A stretch of DNA of 64,000 bases from positions 1-64,000 of the forward strand of contig JAXLTI010000012.1 of assembly GCA_046330135.1 (NCBI GenBank). The letters run 5' to 3'. Positions 42,895-50,704 of this stretch are shown here, in pieces. A model generated the notes under the pieces. The model searched no databases, had not been told where the DNA came from, and saw nothing but the letters and a program-made list of their open reading frames with translations. The translations under genes and the position numbers were made by a program. The number at the start of each line of letters is the position of its first letter. The stretch's first letter is position 1. Origin of the DNA: CAYYFX01 sp046330135. Its GTDB lineage: Bacteria; ARS69.

Positions 42895-43101
42895 TCAGCC
42901 GAAGCAACCGGATCGGGCCGCGCTGAGGCAGAGACTCACCGCTCCGACCACGCTGCCCGTCATCAGCGACGCTCCGGCCAGCGCGCCGTACGCGAGACAG
43001 ATCCAGTTCATTCCGCCGGTGGGCCGATCGGCGCCGGGAACGCCGGGCAGCGCCAGCATGGCGATCACGATCAGGAGAGCGACCGTACGCGCGAAGCTCA
43101 T
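42895..43101 (-). CDS. Small secreted peptide 2 (68 aa), paralogue of peptide 1
   Basis: A 68-aa precursor with a clear signal-like N-terminus (ARTVALLIVIAMLALPGVPG), a Gly-Gly at 29-30, and a 38-residue remainder with three Cys (WIC, SLC, SGC) and SLMTGSVVGAV in the same place as SLFTGNVEGVV in peptide 1. The ATG has a strong AAAGGAG at 6-7 nt. It lies 116 nt upstream of peptide 1 on the same strand. A 7-bp inverted repeat CGCTCGA/TCGAGCG (43150-43156, 43172-43178) is found upstream. Function unknown. Confidence 0.6.
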   Translation of the reverse strand: MSFARTVALLIVIAMLALPGVPGADRPTGGMNWICLAYGALAGASLMTGSVVGAVSLCLSAARSGCFG

Positions 43102-43335
43102 GGCGACTCCTTTCGACGTTTGCGCTCGCCGGGAACGCTTCGGGCGGGACGCTCGAAGACCCCCGTCGGCCTCGAGCGAGTCCTGTGGTGGATGGAAACG
43201 GGCTTCACCGAGCGCCGCCGCCCGCCGCGAGGAATCGCAACTCGCGTGCCGCGGCGCGCGAAGGCGGCGGGGGCGCTCCGGGCGGTCGCGGGGCGAACGA
43301 GTCCGCGTCTGCGTCAACGCGCAGACGCGCTCGCG

Positions 43336-44784
43336 TCACCCGGCGTTGGCGGGAGGGGCGGAAGCTGCGAGGAGCATGGCGTCGACGATCTCGCCCAGCG
43401 CTCGAATGCCGAGGAGGATCTCGCCTTCCTCGTGTCGCGTGAGATCCAGCCAGAGGAAGTCCGTCTCTGCAGATGTCACGCCGCAATCGGCCGCGGTGCG
43501 CACGAGCACGCCGCGCGAGGCGGCTTCGGCGCGGACCCGCTCCGCGGCGACACCCGCGGGCATTCGCAGCAGGACCGCGTCCGCCCCGGAGGAGAGCTCG
43601 GCCTCGGGAAGGGACGGGAGGCGGCGGCGGATCGTCTTCAGCACCGACGGCGCCAGGAGCCGTCGCCGCTCGCGCAGCTGGCGCTGCACGCGGGCGCGGC
43701 CCGACCATTCGAGCGCGCCGGCGAGGACGCGTTGCGCCAGCCGGTCCGGTCGACGCGCCGTGGGACCCACGCGCGCGCGAAGCCGCTCGAGGGCCTTCGG
43801 CGTGACCGCGAGAACCGCCGCCGTGAGGTCTCCGCCGACCTCGTCGGAGAGGTCGCAGAGCGGGAGCACGCGTCCCGACGGATCGAGCGCGGCGAGCGGA
43901 GGGATCGGGGGAGCGGGTGCGTGCTCGCCTCCGGTGACGTCCTCCACGAGAGGGAGGTGGCGCTCGCGGACCGCGTCGAGGAGCGCCCTCCGGCGGACGA
44001 GATCCGGCGGCGGCGCGGGCAGGCCCGCCGGTCCGGTCATGGCCACGAGGAGCCGGGCGTCGGCGCGCTCGGCGAGCGCGCTGCGGAGGGCGTCGTTCGC
44101 GGCGGGGAGGAGCTCGGCGCGCACGCCCCGCTCGCGCAGCGCCGCCCCGATCTCCGGATCGACGGGAGCGTCGAGGAGCACGAGGTCCCCCGCGGGCACG
44201 AAGAGATCCACGACCGCCGCGAACGCTTCCGCCCGGCTCGCGAACACCGCGACCTCCTCGGCCGGCCGGAGCACTCCGCCCCGCGCGAGGAGCCCGGCCG
44301 CCGCGCGCCGGAGCGCCGCTTCCCCGAGCGGCGGGGGCGGCGTGAAGAGCGGACCGCCTTGCGCCAGCGCCTCCTCGTGGAATCGCCGGAGAGCCGCTGC
44401 CGGGAAGTGCCGGAGGCGCGGCGTCACGCCCGCGAGGTCCACGACTTCGGCGGACGGGGGCTCGGGCGTGGCCCAAGCGCCGGCGGGGAACGGATCGCGG
44501 CCTCGCGACGGACGGAAGGGCAGATCCAGCTCCGGCCGCTCCGGGATCGACGTGCGGACGATCGCCGCGCGTCCCGGCCGGACCGCCACGAGACGCCGCG
44601 CCGCCAGCTCCTCGTACGCGGTCTCCACCGTCTTGCGGTTCACGTCGAGCGTGCGCGCGAGGGTCCGGGTGGCCGGAAGCCGCGTCCCGCCCGGCAGGTG
44701 ACCTCGGCGGATCAGCTCTTCGACGTACGTCGCGATCTGCCGGGAGAGCGGCACGGCGGCGTCGCGGTCCAGGGGGATGAGCAT
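43336..44784 (-). CDS. MocR-like GntR-family regulator with degenerate aminotransferase domain
   Basis: 482 aa. An N-terminal winged helix (res ~8-75; PLSRQIATYVEELIRRGHL, LPATRTLARTLDVNRKTVETAYEEL) joins an aminotransferase-fold domain. In working MocR proteins the PLP lysine lies in a GSFSK-type motif; here the aligned strand reads PLCDLSDEVGGDLTAAVLAV, with Asp where Lys is expected. The EDDY-type motif is VEDVTGGEH. PLP binding is therefore doubtful. ATG 44784 is chosen: a longer frame adds only basic low-complexity sequence. It is divergent from glnA (269 bp), a possible target. Confidence 0.8.
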   Translation of the reverse strand: MLIPLDRDAAVPLSRQIATYVEELIRRGHLPGGTRLPATRTLARTLDVNRKTVETAYEELAARRLVAVRPGRAAIVRTSIPERPELDLPFRPSRGRDPFPAGAWATPEPPSAEVVDLAGVTPRLRHFPAAALRRFHEEALAQGGPLFTPPPPLGEAALRRAAAGLLARGGVLRPAEEVAVFASRAEAFAAVVDLFVPAGDLVLLDAPVDPEIGAALRERGVRAELLPAANDALRSALAERADARLLVAMTGPAGLPAPPPDLVRRRALLDAVRERHLPLVEDVTGGEHAPAPPIPPLAALDPSGRVLPLCDLSDEVGGDLTAAVLAVTPKALERLRARVGPTARRPDRLAQRVLAGALEWSGRARVQRQLRERRRLLAPSVLKTIRRRLPSLPEAELSSGADAVLLRMPAGVAAERVRAEAASRGVLVRTAADCGVTSAETDFLWLDLTRHEEGEILLGIRALGEIVDAMLLAASAPPANAG

Positions 44785-44790
44785 GCCGCC

Positions 44791-44820
44791 ATTGAACCGC
44801 TCCCACGGACCGGCTGGCAA
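44791..44820 (-). promoter_or_regulatory. Predicted promoter of the MocR-like gene (leaderless?)
   Basis: Minus strand: TTGCCA (44820-44815), 18-nt spacer, TTCAAT (44796-44791). The -10 ends 6 nt before the ATG at 44784 and no Shine-Dalgarno is present, so transcription may start at or next to the initiation codon. Confidence 0.4.
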
Positions 44821-44963
44821 GGCGCGAGCGGCGGTCCGGGAACCGCCCGCGCGGCTCGGAACGGGGGCGAGCGCCGGAGCCGCTCGCGGGACTGAAGATC
44901 GCGGCCCGCCGCGCCGATGAACGGCGGGGTTCTCGCAGGCCGGGCGCCGAATCGTCGCGCCCC

Positions 44964-44993
44964 TTGACGAGCGCGCGCGGAGGCGCGTAAATC
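44964..44993 (+). promoter_or_regulatory. Predicted promoter of glnA
   Basis: TTGACG (44964-44969), 18-nt spacer, TAAATC (44988-44993), about 60 nt before the glnA ATG. No sigma54 GG-GC element was noticed. Confidence 0.5.
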
Positions 44994-45052
44994 CCTGCTT
45001 TCCGCGCCGGAGAAACCCCGAAGCACCCCAGCAGAACGCCAAAGAGGGTCCC

Positions 45053-46444
45053 ATGGCCACGACCAAAGAGGGCGACGTCCGCATGAGCTCCTCGAAAGCG
45101 ACGAGTCTCGATCAGATCCGCACCGAGTGCCAGAAGCGCGAGGTCCGCTACCTGCAACTGCAGTTCGTCGACGTGCTCGGGATCCCGAAGTGCGTGGAGA
45201 TTCCGTTCAGCCAGCTGGAGAAGGCCTACAACAACGAGATCATGTTCGACGGCTCGTCGATCGACGGGTTCGCCCGGATCAACGAGAGCGACATGGCGCT
45301 CTATCCGGACTGGAGCACGCGCTTCTTCGAGACGTCGCTGGACGGCGCGGGATCCGTGCTGCGGGTGATCTCGGACGTCTACACCGACAAGATGGGGGCG
45401 GACGGGGCCCGTCCGTTTCAAGGGGACCCGCGAAACAACCTGAAGCAGTTCCTCAGCCGCGTCCGCTCCGAGCTCGGCTGGGAGCTGATGACCGGTTGCG
45501 AGGCGGAGTTCTTCCTCTTCGACGCGGAGGCCTTCAAGGAGGGCCGTCTCGTCACGCACGACGAGGGAGCCTACTTCGACGTGGACCCCGTGGACCGCGG
45601 CGTGCTCGTGCGGCGGGAGATCGTGAACCAGCTGCAGCAGTACGGCTTCGAGGTGGAGGCGCTCCACCACGAGGTGGCGGCGGGCCAGCACGAGATCGAC
45701 TTCCGCTACGCCGAGTGCCTGCAGACCGCGGACAACCTGATGAAGTTCAAGTCGCTCATCAAGTCGATCGCGCGGGACTACGGGCTCGTGGCCACGTTCA
45801 TGCCGAAGCCGAAGGCGGGCATCAACGGCAGCGGCATGCACACGCACCTGTCCGTCTGGAAGGACGGCGCGAACGTCTTCCGGGACGACAAGGCCGAGCG
45901 CCACGGGATGTCGAAGCTCTCGCTGCACTTCATCGCGGGCGTGATGCAGCACGCGCGCGCGATCACGGCGCTCGCGAACCCGCTCGTGAACAGCTACAAG
46001 CGGCTCGTGCCGGGCTACGAGGCGCCCACGGTCATCGCGTACAGCCTCGCGAATCGCAGCCCCATGATCCGCCTCCCGAAGGCCACGGGGGACTCGAAGC
46101 GCATCGAGATCCGCTCGCCGGATCCGGCGGCGAATCCGTACCTGCTCTTCACCGCGATCCTCGCGGCCGGAGTGGACGGCGTGAAGCACGAGCTGGCCGC
46201 TCCGGCGCCGGTGACGGAGAACGTGTACCTGCAGACCGAGGAGTGGCGGAAGGAACGCAACATCCGCGAGCTTCCCGGGTCGCTGGAGGAGGCCCTGGAC
46301 GCCCTCGAGGCGGACGACGTCATCAAGGGCGCCATCTCCGCGCACACGATCGAGCACTACGTCGCCTCGAAGCGCGAGGAGATCGCGGAGTACCGGATGC
46401 AGGTGCACGCCTGGGAGCTGGAACGGTACATGCTGCAGTACTGA
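45053..46444 (+). CDS. glnA: Glutamine synthetase type I
   Basis: A 463-aa dodecameric GS that forms glutamine from glutamate and ammonia. Marks: VDVLGIPKCVEIPFSQLE and MFDGSSIDGFARI near the N-terminus, metal-binding GCEAEFFLF, the KPKAGINGSGMHTHLSVW signature, the NPLVNSYKRLVPGYEAPT loop and SKRIEIRSPDPAANPYLLF. The length is that of the shorter (alpha-like) GSI enzymes, and I see no obvious adenylylation-loop signature. The first ~15 residues are an extra extension; an internal ATG (45083) is an alternative start. Divergent from the MocR-like gene and followed by a strong terminator. Confidence 0.95.
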   Translation: MATTKEGDVRMSSSKATSLDQIRTECQKREVRYLQLQFVDVLGIPKCVEIPFSQLEKAYNNEIMFDGSSIDGFARINESDMALYPDWSTRFFETSLDGAGSVLRVISDVYTDKMGADGARPFQGDPRNNLKQFLSRVRSELGWELMTGCEAEFFLFDAEAFKEGRLVTHDEGAYFDVDPVDRGVLVRREIVNQLQQYGFEVEALHHEVAAGQHEIDFRYAECLQTADNLMKFKSLIKSIARDYGLVATFMPKPKAGINGSGMHTHLSVWKDGANVFRDDKAERHGMSKLSLHFIAGVMQHARAITALANPLVNSYKRLVPGYEAPTVIAYSLANRSPMIRLPKATGDSKRIEIRSPDPAANPYLLFTAILAAGVDGVKHELAAPAPVTENVYLQTEEWRKERNIRELPGSLEEALDALEADDVIKGAISAHTIEHYVASKREEIAEYRMQVHAWELERYMLQY

Positions 46445-46533
46445 GCCGTGCCGCTGAGCCGCGGCCCTGAGTCGCGGCGCTGGGGCGCGGCACGAAGCGT
46501 AGTCCCCGAATCGGGTGGGGCATCCGCCGAGAA

Positions 46534-46570
46534 ACGGCCCCCGGAGAACCCGGGGGCCGTCTTCGTCGGG
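46534..46570 (+). terminator. Rho-independent terminator of glnA
   Basis: A perfect 11-bp stem ACGGCCCCCGG/CCGGGGGCCGT (46534-46544, 46550-46560) with a 5-nt loop, followed by CTTCGTC. It lies 90 nt past the glnA stop. Confidence 0.75.
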
Positions 46571-46640
46571 CGCTTCGTCGCCGGCGACCCGCAGGCGGTC
46601 CGGTCGCCGTCGAGTCGCCCCTGAGGCCCGCCCCGCGCCC

Positions 46641-46669
46641 TCGACGCGCTCTCCGGCCCCGGGTATGCT
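46641..46669 (+). promoter_or_regulatory. Predicted promoter of the pruA-ALDH unit
   Basis: TCGACG (46641-46646), 17-nt spacer, TATGCT (46664-46669), about 74 nt before the pruA ATG. Confidence 0.5.
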
Positions 46670-46742
46670 CCCCGCGGTGCGCACGGTCGTCCGAGATCGT
46701 CCGACCGGCGGGGCGCACCGACCGAGAACGTCGAGGCTCACC

Positions 46743-48380
46743 ATGGCGAACGGCATGTTCCGGACGCGGCTCCCGGCCAACGAGCCGATCCTCTCGTACG
46801 CCCCCGGAACGCGCGAGCGACAGGCGCTGAAGGACGAGGTCCGCCGGCTCGGGTCGCGAACGATCGAGGTCCCGCTCGTCATCGGCGGCAAGAAAGTGCG
46901 CACCGGCAAGACCGGCGAATCGCGCTGTCCGCACGACCACGTCCACCTTCTCGCGCGCTACGAGAAGGCGGGGGCGGCCGAGGTCGGGACGGCGATCGAC
47001 GCGGCCGCCGCCGCGTGGCCGGATTGGTCGCGCATGGCCTGGCAGGACCGCGCCGCGATCTTCCTCAAGGCGGCGGATCTGCTCGCCGGCCCGTACCGGA
47101 TGACGCTGAACGCGGCCACGATGCTCGGCCAGTCGAAGACTTGCCATCAGGCCGAGATCGACTCCGCGTGCGAGCTCATCGACTTCTGGCGCTTCAACGT
47201 CCATTACATGCAGGAGATCTACGCCGCGCAGCCGGAGAGCGCCCCCGGAATGTGGAACCGCATGGAGTACCGGCCGCTCGAGGGCTTCGTCTTCGCGATC
47301 ACGCCGTTCAACTTCACGTCGATCGCCGGCAACCTGCCCACCTCTCCGGCGCTGATGGGCAACACGGTGTTGTGGAAGCCGGCCTCCTCCGCCGTGTACT
47401 CCGCGCATTACATCCTGGAGATCCTGCAGGAAGCGGGGCTGCCGCCGGGCGTCATCAACTTCGTTCCCGGCTCGGGCGGCGAGGTCGGCGATCCGGTCCT
47501 CGAGAGCCCGGCCTTCGCGGGCGTCCACTTCACGGGCTCCACCGAGGTCTTCCACGGCATGTGGCGGAAGATCGGCGAGAACATCGGGAGGTACGCGAAC
47601 TACCCCCGTCTCGTGGGCGAGACCGGCGGCAAGGACTTCGTCTTCGCGCACCCGTCGGCGGAGCCGAAGAGCCTCTGCACCGCGCTCGTCCGCGGCGCGT
47701 TCGAGTACCAGGGCCAGAAGTGCAGCGCCGCGTCGCGGGCGTACATCCCGAAGAGCCTCTGGAAGCGGGTGAAGGACGAGCTGCTCTCGCAGATCGCCGA
47801 GATCAAGATGGGCGATCCCACGGACTTCTCGAACTTCATGGGCGCGGTCATCGACAAGGGCGCCTTCGACACGATCTCCGGGTATCTCGCGCACGCGAAG
47901 CGCTCGAGCGACGCCACGATCCTCGCCGGCGGCAAGGCCGACGGGCGCGAGGGATGGTTCATCGAGCCCACCGTCGTGGAGACCACGAATCCCCGCTACA
48001 AGCTCCTGTGCGAGGAGATCTTCGGTCCGGTGCTCACGATCCACGTCTACGCGGATCGCGAGCTGGACGCGGCGCTCGAGGCCTGCGACCGGGGATCGCC
48101 ATACGCGCTCACCGGGGCCGTCTTCGCGCGCGACCGCGAGGCGATCGTGCACATGACGGACATGCTCCGCCACGCGGCGGGGAACTTCTACATCAACGAC
48201 AAGCCCACGGGAGCGGTCGTGGGGCAGCAGCCCTTCGGCGGCAGCCGCGCGTCCGGGACGAACGACAAGGCCGGCAGCGCCCTGAACTTGAGTCGCTGGG
48301 TCACGCCGCGTACGATCAAGGAGACCTTCGTCCCGCCGCGCCACTTCGCGTACCCGTTCCTCGAGAAGGATCCGGAGTGA
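46743..48380 (+). CDS. pruA: L-glutamate gamma-semialdehyde (1-pyrroline-5-carboxylate) dehydrogenase
   Basis: A 545-aa single-domain enzyme of the ALDH4A1 type, oxidising glutamate semialdehyde (from proline or ornithine) to glutamate with NAD. Signatures: TPFNFTSIAGNLPTSPALMG, the NAD-loop LWKPASSAVYSA, FTGSTEVF, general base in LVGETGGKDFVF, catalytic Cys in FEYQGQKCSAASRAY, and GNFYINDKPTGAVVGQQPFG. The ATG at 46743 starts just past the promoter; upstream in-frame codons are rejected. It complements rocD at 27 kb. Followed by a hypothetical gene and a second ALDH. Confidence 0.93.
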   Translation: MANGMFRTRLPANEPILSYAPGTRERQALKDEVRRLGSRTIEVPLVIGGKKVRTGKTGESRCPHDHVHLLARYEKAGAAEVGTAIDAAAAAWPDWSRMAWQDRAAIFLKAADLLAGPYRMTLNAATMLGQSKTCHQAEIDSACELIDFWRFNVHYMQEIYAAQPESAPGMWNRMEYRPLEGFVFAITPFNFTSIAGNLPTSPALMGNTVLWKPASSAVYSAHYILEILQEAGLPPGVINFVPGSGGEVGDPVLESPAFAGVHFTGSTEVFHGMWRKIGENIGRYANYPRLVGETGGKDFVFAHPSAEPKSLCTALVRGAFEYQGQKCSAASRAYIPKSLWKRVKDELLSQIAEIKMGDPTDFSNFMGAVIDKGAFDTISGYLAHAKRSSDATILAGGKADGREGWFIEPTVVETTNPRYKLLCEEIFGPVLTIHVYADRELDAALEACDRGSPYALTGAVFARDREAIVHMTDMLRHAAGNFYINDKPTGAVVGQQPFGGSRASGTNDKAGSALNLSRWVTPRTIKETFVPPRHFAYPFLEKDPE

Positions 48381-48416
48381 CGGCGCCCGACGCCGCCTGA
48401 CGGGGAGGATTCGTTC

Positions 48417-48920
48417 GTGACCCAACCGATCGACGTCTTTCGCACGATCACGGCCGACGAGATGCACGCGCTGCTCGCGGACATGCGCGACAACCTGCGG
48501 CCCCTCTACAAGCAGGTGGAGAGCGTGACGGCGGCCACGCTGCGGGTCCGTCCCGTGTTCCTCGGCAAGCAGCCGTTCGACAAGCGCTGCGACATGATCA
48601 AGAAGGCGCTGTCGTTGAAGATGAACGCGGACGCCGTCGCGGAGATCCTGCCCGCGTTCTTCCTGGAGCGGTATCCGAAGGACGTCGCGCAGCTGCTGGA
48701 CGCGCTGGAGCTGCCGCACGAGGACGGCGTGCTGAAGGGTGACGCGCCGAAGGAGCCGACCAAGGCGAAGCTCAAGAAGGTGGTCGAGGCGTTCCGCAAG
48801 GGGGAGAACCCCGTGATGCGCGAGCTCCTCCTCAAGACCTTCGCGGCGCAGGGCGCCATCGATTGGCCCACCCTCGACGAGATGGTCTTCGGCCGACAGG
48901 AAGCCCCGACCCGGTCCTGA
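48417..48920 (+). CDS. Hypothetical protein between two aldehyde dehydrogenase genes
   Basis: 167 aa, GTG start with GGGGAGG upstream, no signal peptide or membrane segment. Mostly helical and charged: ITADEMHALLADMRDNLRPL at the N-terminus, KKALSLKMNADAVAEILPAF, a Lys-rich linker around KEPTKAKLKKVVEAF, and a C-terminal TLDEMVFG. I do not recognise a family. Spacing (36 nt after pruA, 56 nt before the ALDH7 gene) implies co-transcription and a role linked to these enzymes. Confidence 0.75.
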   Translation: MTQPIDVFRTITADEMHALLADMRDNLRPLYKQVESVTAATLRVRPVFLGKQPFDKRCDMIKKALSLKMNADAVAEILPAFFLERYPKDVAQLLDALELPHEDGVLKGDAPKEPTKAKLKKVVEAFRKGENPVMRELLLKTFAAQGAIDWPTLDEMVFGRQEAPTRS

Positions 48921-48976
48921 GCGCCTTCCGGCGTGCGGCGAGCGCGGACCGCGTCCCCGAGATTGGAGGAAACCCG

Positions 48977-50515
48977 ATGAGCGAGACCATGACGAGCACC
49001 CACGGCGGCATCCTGGAAGAGCTCGGGATCGGACGGATCTCGGAAGGCGCGTGCTGGGGTCAGTGGCTGGAGTGCCGGGGCGAGGAGATCGCGAGCACGT
49101 CGCCCACGGACGGCACGGAGATCGGGCGCGTGCGACTCGCCGCGCGCGAGCAGTACGAGGCGGTGATGAGTCGCGCCGAGGAGGCGTTCCGCTCGTGGCG
49201 GACGCGGCCGGCGCCGGCGCGCGGCATCGTGGTGCGCGCGCTCGCCGACGAGCTGCGTACTCACAAGAAGGCGCTGGGCGCGCTCGTGAGCCTCGAGATG
49301 GGCAAGATCCGCTCGGAAGGCGAAGGCGAGGTCCAGGAGATGATCGACATGGCGGACTTCGCCGTGGGCCTGTCGCGCCAGCTCTACGGGCTCACGATGC
49401 AGTCCGAGCGCCCCGGTCACCGCATGTACGAGCAGTGGCATCCGCTGGGCATCGTGGGCGTGGTCACCGCGTTCAACTTCCCGGTCGCGGTGTGGGCGTG
49501 GAACGCCATGCTCGCGGCGGTCTGCGGCGACGTCACCATCTTCAAGCCCTCGCACCGCACGCCGCTGACCGCGGTGGCAGTGCAGAACATCTGCAACCGC
49601 GTCATGCGGCAGCACGACTGCACCGGCGTCTTCAACCTCCTGATCGGCGACCGGAAGAACGTGGGCGATCCGCTCATCCACGACCGGCGCGTGCCGCTGA
49701 TCTCGGCCACGGGCAGCTGCACGATGGGACGCAACATCGGCAAGACCCTCGCCGACCGGATCGCACGGAGCATCCTGGAGCTTGGCGGCAACAACGCCGT
49801 GATCGTGACGGAGGATGCGGATCACGATCTCGCGCTGCGCGCCATCCTCTTCGCCGCGGTCGGCACGGCGGGGCAGCGGTGCACCTCGGTGCGGCGCGTG
49901 TTCCTCCAGAAGGGCATCGCAGCGAAGTTCGTCGAACGGCTGAAGAAGGCGTACGCGTCCGTCGTGATCGGCGATCCCCTGGAGGACGGCGTGCTCATGG
50001 GTCCGTTGGTGGACGACCAGGCGGTGAAGGAGTACGAGGCCGCCATCGAGACCATCAAGAAGCAGGGCGGCCAGATCGTCTACGGCGGCCGGCGCATGAG
50101 CCGCCCCGGCTGCTTCGTGGAGCCCACGCTGGTGAAGGCGAACACGGGCATGGCCATCACGCGCGAGGAGACGTTCGCGCCGATCCTCTACCTGTTCGAG
50201 TTCGACACGGTGGACGAGGCGATCGCGGCGAACAACGCGGTGGACCAGGGCCTGTCCAGCTCGATCTTCACGACGAATCTCCTGTCGGCGGAGAAGTTCC
50301 TCGCGGCCACGGGCTCGGACTGCGGGATCGCGAACGTGAACATCGGCACGTCCGGCGCGGAGATCGGCGGCGCCTTCGGCGGCGAGAAGGATACGGGCGG
50401 CGGTCGCGAGGCCGGCTCCGACGCCTGGAAGATGTACATGCGTCGGCAGACCTGCACGATCAACTGGTCCGGCAAGATCGCGCTCGCGCAGGGCGTCCAC
50501 TTCGACGTGGAGTAG
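48977..50515 (+). CDS. ALDH7-type aldehyde dehydrogenase (alpha-aminoadipate semialdehyde dehydrogenase-like)
   Basis: A 512-aa ALDH of the antiquitin (ALDH7A1/AmaB) subfamily. Marks: EMGKIRSEGEGEVQEMIDMA, TAFNFPVAVWAWNAMLA, FKPSHRTPL, general base in LELGGNNAVIV, catalytic Cys in GTAGQRCTSVRRVF and ETFAPILYLFEFD. ALDH7 enzymes oxidise the lysine-derived alpha-aminoadipate semialdehyde, but broad aldehyde use is common. Start ATG 48977 with GGAGGA 6 nt upstream. Likely same transcript as pruA. Confidence 0.88.
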   Translation: MSETMTSTHGGILEELGIGRISEGACWGQWLECRGEEIASTSPTDGTEIGRVRLAAREQYEAVMSRAEEAFRSWRTRPAPARGIVVRALADELRTHKKALGALVSLEMGKIRSEGEGEVQEMIDMADFAVGLSRQLYGLTMQSERPGHRMYEQWHPLGIVGVVTAFNFPVAVWAWNAMLAAVCGDVTIFKPSHRTPLTAVAVQNICNRVMRQHDCTGVFNLLIGDRKNVGDPLIHDRRVPLISATGSCTMGRNIGKTLADRIARSILELGGNNAVIVTEDADHDLALRAILFAAVGTAGQRCTSVRRVFLQKGIAAKFVERLKKAYASVVIGDPLEDGVLMGPLVDDQAVKEYEAAIETIKKQGGQIVYGGRRMSRPGCFVEPTLVKANTGMAITREETFAPILYLFEFDTVDEAIAANNAVDQGLSSSIFTTNLLSAEKFLAATGSDCGIANVNIGTSGAEIGGAFGGEKDTGGGREAGSDAWKMYMRRQTCTINWSGKIALAQGVHFDVE

Positions 50516-50602
50516 GCGCGGCCTCCGCTGCGATCTGGAGCAGGACGCGGAGCAGGACGCGGAGCAGACCGGCGGTCCGTATCGGCGGGGGCCCGACGAG
50601 CG

Positions 50603-50634
50603 GCGGGGCGGGAGCGCACCGGCGCCCGCCCCGC
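50603..50634. terminator. Bidirectional hairpin between ALDH7 and fumC
   Basis: A perfect 10-bp stem GCGGGGCGGG/CCCGCCCCGC (50603-50612, 50625-50634) with a 12-nt loop that can pair further. It lies between convergent stops at 50515 and 50705. A 12-bp tandem GGAGCAGGACGC (2.6 copies, 50537-50567) lies just upstream. Confidence 0.55.
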
Positions 50635-50704
50635 GTCGTCTCGATCGGCGGCCCTCTCCTCGATCGGCCTCCCGTCGCTGGACGGGCCGACCGGCCCCGG
50701 AGCG

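Noticed and set aside
43102..43335. Upstream extension of small peptide 2 (frame open to 43317)
   Set aside because: The extra residues are Arg/Ser-rich with no start context, while the ATG at 43101 has a strong ribosome site and immediately gives a signal peptide.
50537..50567. 12-bp tandem GGAGCAGGACGC as a mobile or regulatory repeat
   Set aside because: Only 2.6 copies in a short 3' gap beside a hairpin; too little to support a specific function.
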